Shown one piece after another: positions 59,741 to 64,000 of a stretch of 64,000 nt of DNA (positions are counted from its first letter, which is position 1; the number at the start of each line of letters is the position of its first letter). Under the pieces are notes generated by a model, which had not been told where the DNA came from, did not search any database, and worked only from the letters and a program-made list of their open reading frames with translations. The position numbers and the translations under genes were made by a program. The stretch comes from Tragulus kanchil (Eukaryota; Chordata; Mammalia; Artiodactyla; Tragulidae), in assembly GCA_022376925.1 (NCBI GenBank), contig JAIOJX010000026.1, forward strand, positions 199,182,400 to 199,246,399, in the 5' to 3' direction.

Positions 59741-61911
59741 TGAAAGAGATCTTGGCTGCTTGCAAGTTTTGGCAATCATGAATAAAGCTGTTATTAGCAA
59801 CATGTACAGGTTTTTGTGTGGACATAAGCTTTCAACTCCTTTGGGTCAATGCCAAACATGATGGCTGGATGATATTGCTAGAGTACGTTTAATTTTCTGT
59901 GAACCACAGAACTTCTTTGAAAGTGACTGTAGCAGTTTGCATTTTCACTAGCAGTAAATGAGAGTTCTGTGACTCTAAATTCTCACCAGCAGTTGATGTT
60001 GTCATTGTTTTAAATTTTAACCATTCTAATGGATATGAAATAATATCGTTGTTATTGTCATTTTAACTGTTTTACATTGAAGTGTCATTGACTTACAATG
60101 TTGTGTTAGTTTCAGGTGTACAACAAAGTGATTCAGTGACATGTGTATGTGACATGTATATGTATATGTGTGTTTATATATACACACACATATATGATTT
60201 TTTCGGATTCTTTTTCCTTACAGGTTATTACAAAGTACTGAGTATAGTTCCCTGTGCTATAGATCAAGTTGGAAAGAACTGACTCTTGACAATCCTGAGT
60301 CTTCCTCTCCATAAAATGAAATATCTCTCTATTCATTTAGTTCTTTGCTGACTTTCATCAGAAATTTGTAGTTTTTCTCATGTACGTCATCTACATATTT
60401 TGTTAGATGTACATGCATTTCATTGGCAGCGTTCTAATGTAAACAGTATTCTCTTCGTAATTTCAAATTCCACTTGTTTATTGCTGCTAAATAGGAAAGT
60501 GGTTAATTTCTGTGTATTAAACATGCATCCTGCAACTTTGCTATAAGGACCTGTAAGTTCTAATAGGTTTTTTGTTGATTCTTGCAGATTTTCACATAGA
60601 TAATTGTGTCATCTGCAAAGACAGTTCCATTTCTCCCTTCCCAGAAGTACAGCTTTTATTTCCTTTTCTTGTCTTTTTGCCTCAGCCAGGACTTCTAGTA
60701 AAATTATAGAAAGGAGTGATGGAGAGACATTCTTTCACAAATCGTGATCTTAGTGGGAAAGCTTCTCACCAGTAAGTACTGTTGCCTTTAGTGTTTTTGT
60801 ACATGTTTGAATACACTCATTTTGGTTTGTTTTTTGAAAGAGATCTTGGCTGCTTGCAAGTTTTGGCAATCATGAATAAAGCTGTTATTAGCAACATGTA
60901 CAGGTTTTTGTGTGGACATAAGCTTTCAACTCCTTTGGGTCAATGCCAAACATGATGGCTGGATGATATTGCTAGAGTACGTTTAATTTTCTGTGAACCA
61001 CAGAACTTCTTTGAAAGTGACTGTAGCAGTTTGCATTTTCACTAGCAGTAAATGAGAGTTCTGTGACTCTAAATTCTCACCAGCAGTTGATGTTGTCATT
61101 GTTTTAAATTTTAACCATTCTAATGGATATGAAATAATATCGTTGTTATTGTCATTTTAACTGTTTTACATTGAAGTGTCATTGACTTACAATGTTGTGT
61201 TAGTTTCAGGTGTACAACAAAGTGATTCAGTGACATGTGTATGTGACATGTATATGTATATGTGTGTTTATATATACACACACATATATGATTTTTTCGG
61301 ATTCTTTTTCCTTACAGGTTATTACAAAGTACTGAGTATAGTTCCCTGTGCTATAGATCAAGTTGGAAAGAACTGACTCTTGACAATCCTGAGTCTTCCT
61401 CTCCATAAAATGAAATATCTCTCTATTCATTTAGTTCTTTGCTGACTTTCATCAGAAATTTGTAGTTTTTCTCATGTACGTCATCTACATATTTTGTTAG
61501 ATGTACATGCATTTCATTGGCAGCGTTCTAATGTAAACAGTATTCTCTTCGTAATTTCAAATTCCACTTGTTTATTGCTGCTAAATAGGAAAGTGGTTAA
61601 TTTCTGTGTATTAAACATGCATCCTGCAACTTTGCTATAAGGACCTGTAAGTTCTAATAGGTTTTTTGTTGATTCTTGCAGATTTTCACATAGATAATTG
61701 TGTCATCTGCAAAGACAGTTCCATTTCTCCCTTCCCAGAAGTACAGCTTTTATTTCCTTTTCTTGTCTTTTTGCCTCAGCCAGGACTTCTAGTAAAATTA
61801 TAGAAAGGAGTGATGGGAGAGACATTCTTTCACAAATCGTGATCTTAGTGGGAAAGCTTCTCACCAGTAAGTACTGTTGCCTTTAGTGTTTTTTGTACAT
61901 GTTTGAATACA
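59741..61911. repeat. Tandem duplication 16 (period about 1094)
   Basis: Bases 59741-60815 recur at 60835-61911, differing by one or two single-base indels. The spacer is 19 bp. The unit lies inside an antisense L1 remnant. Confidence 0.95.
60070..60255. repeat. L1-like 3' repeat segment with TATG-rich tract, inside L1 ORF2
   Basis: CATTGAAGTGTCATTGACTT to AGTTCCCTGTGCTATAG, with a TATATGTG/ACACAC stretch at about 60140-60197. It joins directly to L1 ORF2 sequence at 60255. The copy is at about 61164-61349. Confidence 0.55.
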
Positions 61912-62576
61912 GACTTTTAATGTCTTGATTCAACAGCAAATTGTAAACATCAAACCACAAACTTTCCTAAGTGTACTCTTAGCAGAAGTGTTTATTATTA
62001 GAACACTATATGTAGACTAATTGAAGATTTGCCCACATACCATATGGGTATGTATATGTGTGTGTGTGTATGTACATGTAATGTATAGGGAAAAGCCAAG
62101 AAATACACTGAGATGTTTTAATATTTCTGTGATAAGTTTTAATAATAAATCATTTTAATATGCATAGTATTTTACTTCTTTGATGCTGAGGACTAGCTAT
62201 ATTTTTGAGCACTTACAACATTTAGATTTTTATCACTCACCTGGATGTAGCTTTATTGTTTGATAAATTTAGTAAAGAAAGTCATATTCCTGGGATCATG
62301 TTGATATATCATTTCTTTAGCTTTAACCAAGACAGTCGTACTGATACAAAAGCAAGTCCATGTATTTTAATGAGATGTGATGAGAGTTACTGGAATTCAA
62401 CATGAAGGAGTAAACTGTGGCTCCAGAAGTGAAATGCATTCACCATTAATTTAACTTGCATTTCTAGGAAAGGGGAAAACTGTAGCTCTTCAAAGTGATC
62501 AGATCCAGATAAATGGCAGAAAATCACTCCTTTGTTACTCACTCCTCATATACCCTTTCATAAGTCTGGATTGGTG
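61912..62576. other. AT-rich intron sequence
   Basis: A short GT/TG-rich stretch lies near 62045-62078. Otherwise nothing is recognised. Confidence 0.5.
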
Positions 62577-62930
62577 GGTTTTTTAAATTTAATTTATTTA
62601 TTTGTGGCTATTCTGGGTTTGTACTGCATATGCAGGCTCTTCTCTAGTTGTGGGAAGTGGAGGCTACTCTCTAGTTGAGGCGAGCAGGCTTCTTGTTGCA
62701 GTGACTTCTCTTGTTGTGGAACTTAGGCTCTAGGGCACACAGGTTTCGGTAGTTTCAGCACATGGGCTCAATAGTTATGGTTCTGAGACTCTGGAGCACA
62801 GGCTCCATAGTTGTGGCTCACGGGCTTAGTCACTCCACAGCATGTGGGGTCTTCCAGGATCAGGGATCGAATCCGTTGTCTCCTGCCTTGGCAGGCGAAC
62901 TCTTCACCACTGAGCTACCAGGGAAGCCCT
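62577..62930 (-). mobile_element. CHR-2-type SINE, long
   Basis: TTTGTGGCTATTCTGGGTTT through GAGCTACCAGGGAAGCC on the minus strand; CTGGATTG occurs on both sides. Confidence 0.88.
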
Positions 62931-64000
62931 GGATTGTTTTTGACAATAGTGCAAAAGGAAGACCTGGGAAGTTTAAGAAAATAATTTGTGTCATACTTTT
63001 CCTAAAAGCAAACTAGCATAAAAACAAATTCAGGGATCATAATAAAAATAGCATCTGGGTTAGTAATGGTATGATTATGGATGGTATAATTTCAGGTAAT
63101 TTTTCTGTTGTTTCTTTTAATTGTCTCAACCTTGCTCTGAAATCACATGGGAGAAGAAATAGCTGGGGAGAATATAGTCTTTCAGATTTGGCTGCCTGGT
63201 TTAAACCAATTCCCAAAGACCATTTGGGACTTTTAGTCCCAGATCCAGGGGACACGTGATCTCTTGTAAAGCCAGCTCTGTCTTGTTGATGTCTAAAATA
63301 AACTTGACTCTGGCACAGGCATTTTCAGTAGAAATGATAAGTAAACAGTAGAAACATGAGAAGACAAATATGAGCTCTTGGAGGAAGATGCAGATTCCAA
63401 AAAAGGAAAACCAAGAATAGAGTGAAGGAAAGGCCAGGTCAAGAGGAAAACACGCATGTGCGTGCACACACAAACACACACACGCACACGTGCATGATTG
63501 CTGACAGTCACCAAAGAAAAGATGAAAAATCCCAGCAAATGAAATTTTGTTCTTTGGGAGTAGCAAGAGTCTATGAGTTCAGAAACTGCCTGATTCTACT
63601 CCATCCCATTTTTACGGTTTCCCCTATACTTTGGCTTAGGAGATTTGGAAAAGCAGCTCATGTCTGAAAGTAATGTGAAGAACACTCATGGCTGAGGTCT
63701 TCATCTAGTGAAAACCCCAGAGCCAAGCTTAATGGAGTGAGGGAGGGTGGTTCTTCCTGAGATCTTGGACAGCTTGCAGGCCCCCTGCTGCCACTGCCTA
63801 TGGGAAGTGACAATGAGGTGGAATAAGAACTGCCCTATGGCTCAGGGTTAACAAGCAAAGGGTGCTATACTAGAAATTACAGTGGGACAGAAGAGATTAC
63901 CCACCCGGTCAGTGGGAGGCTGTGCCCACATCCATTCTTAGATGGTGGGGCAATTTTTTTGGCAGAAGAAAACTCCTGTATTATGCAATCACAAAGCAGC
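62931..64000. other. Intron sequence to the window end
   Basis: It contains the CA/CG-rich alternating tract at 63451-63496. No MAP3K5 exon 2 is recognised. Confidence 0.5.
63451..63496. repeat. Alternating purine-pyrimidine (CA/CG) tract
   Basis: Mostly CA/CG/TG dinucleotides including GCATGTGCGTGCACACAC and GCACACGTGCATG; a degenerate microsatellite. Confidence 0.85.

Larger units (their letters stand above)
59130..60815 (-). mobile_element. Antisense L1 remnant (3' region and ORF2)
   Basis: Sequence such as TTTTTGTGTGGACATAAGCT, GATCAAGTTGGAAAGAACTG and GATCTTAGTGGGAAAGCTTC is the complement of L1 3' sequence and ORF2. A different repeat segment lies within it at about 60070-60255. The ORF2 reading frame is broken. 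The copy is at 60835-61911. Confidence 0.85.

Noticed and set aside
1..64000. CRISPR-like or satellite array from regularly spaced repeats
   Set aside because: The repeats are pairs of different ~1.1 kb units, not one repeated unit, and the organism is a mammal.
10716..64000. MAP3K5 exon 2 or later exons
   Set aside because: I looked for the continuation after FYNA (DIAVVEMSDAFRQPSLFYHL) in the translated frames and found nothing; the intron apparently extends beyond the window.

Overview
This is nuclear DNA of a ruminant artiodactyl. It carries BovB (RTE-clade) LINE fragments, Bov-tA SINEs and many tRNA-Glu-type CHR-like SINEs, next to older mammalian repeats (MIR, L2, L1, MER5A-like hAT). 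I cannot fix the species. The abundance of one CpG-rich CHR-like SINE variant hints at a lineage where this SINE was recently active.

The only protein-coding gene I can support is the first coding exon of MAP3K5 (ASK1, a stress-activated MAP kinase kinase kinase) on the + strand. The ATG is at 9883 and the exon ends at 10315 at a GT splice donor. It lies in a CpG island of about 8.8-10.6 kb with a CCAAT box, an E-box, a GC box and a short strong-context upstream ORF. Everything left of the island reads as 5' flanking DNA. Everything right of it to the window end reads as MAP3K5 intron 1. No second exon was recognised.

The dominant structure is not biological in appearance. Sixteen near-identical direct duplications, each about 1.04-1.14 kb (the first is cut by the window edge), recur along the window. 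They are separated by 0-60 bp in all but one case, with periods of 1054-1165 bp. Copies differ mainly in homopolymers and inside SINEs, and several spacers look like error-rich re-reads of adjacent sequence. The simplest reading is assembly error: contig-end overlaps or gap-filling patches that were not collapsed. About 17.7 kb of the 64 kb would disappear if they were collapsed. Most duplicated ORFs therefore reflect the same DNA twice.

Other points of interest are a hairpin resembling the ruminant miR-2284/2285 (mariner-derived) family in intron 1; a CHR-like SINE variant whose tail is G-quadruplex-prone and whose body carries NRF-1-like palindromes; an inverted, twin-priming-like BovB copy; a BovB reverse transcriptase remnant with a nested SINE; and an antisense L1 ORF2 remnant with an extra repeat segment inside it. 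I found no novel gene system, CRISPR array, rRNA or functional tRNA gene.
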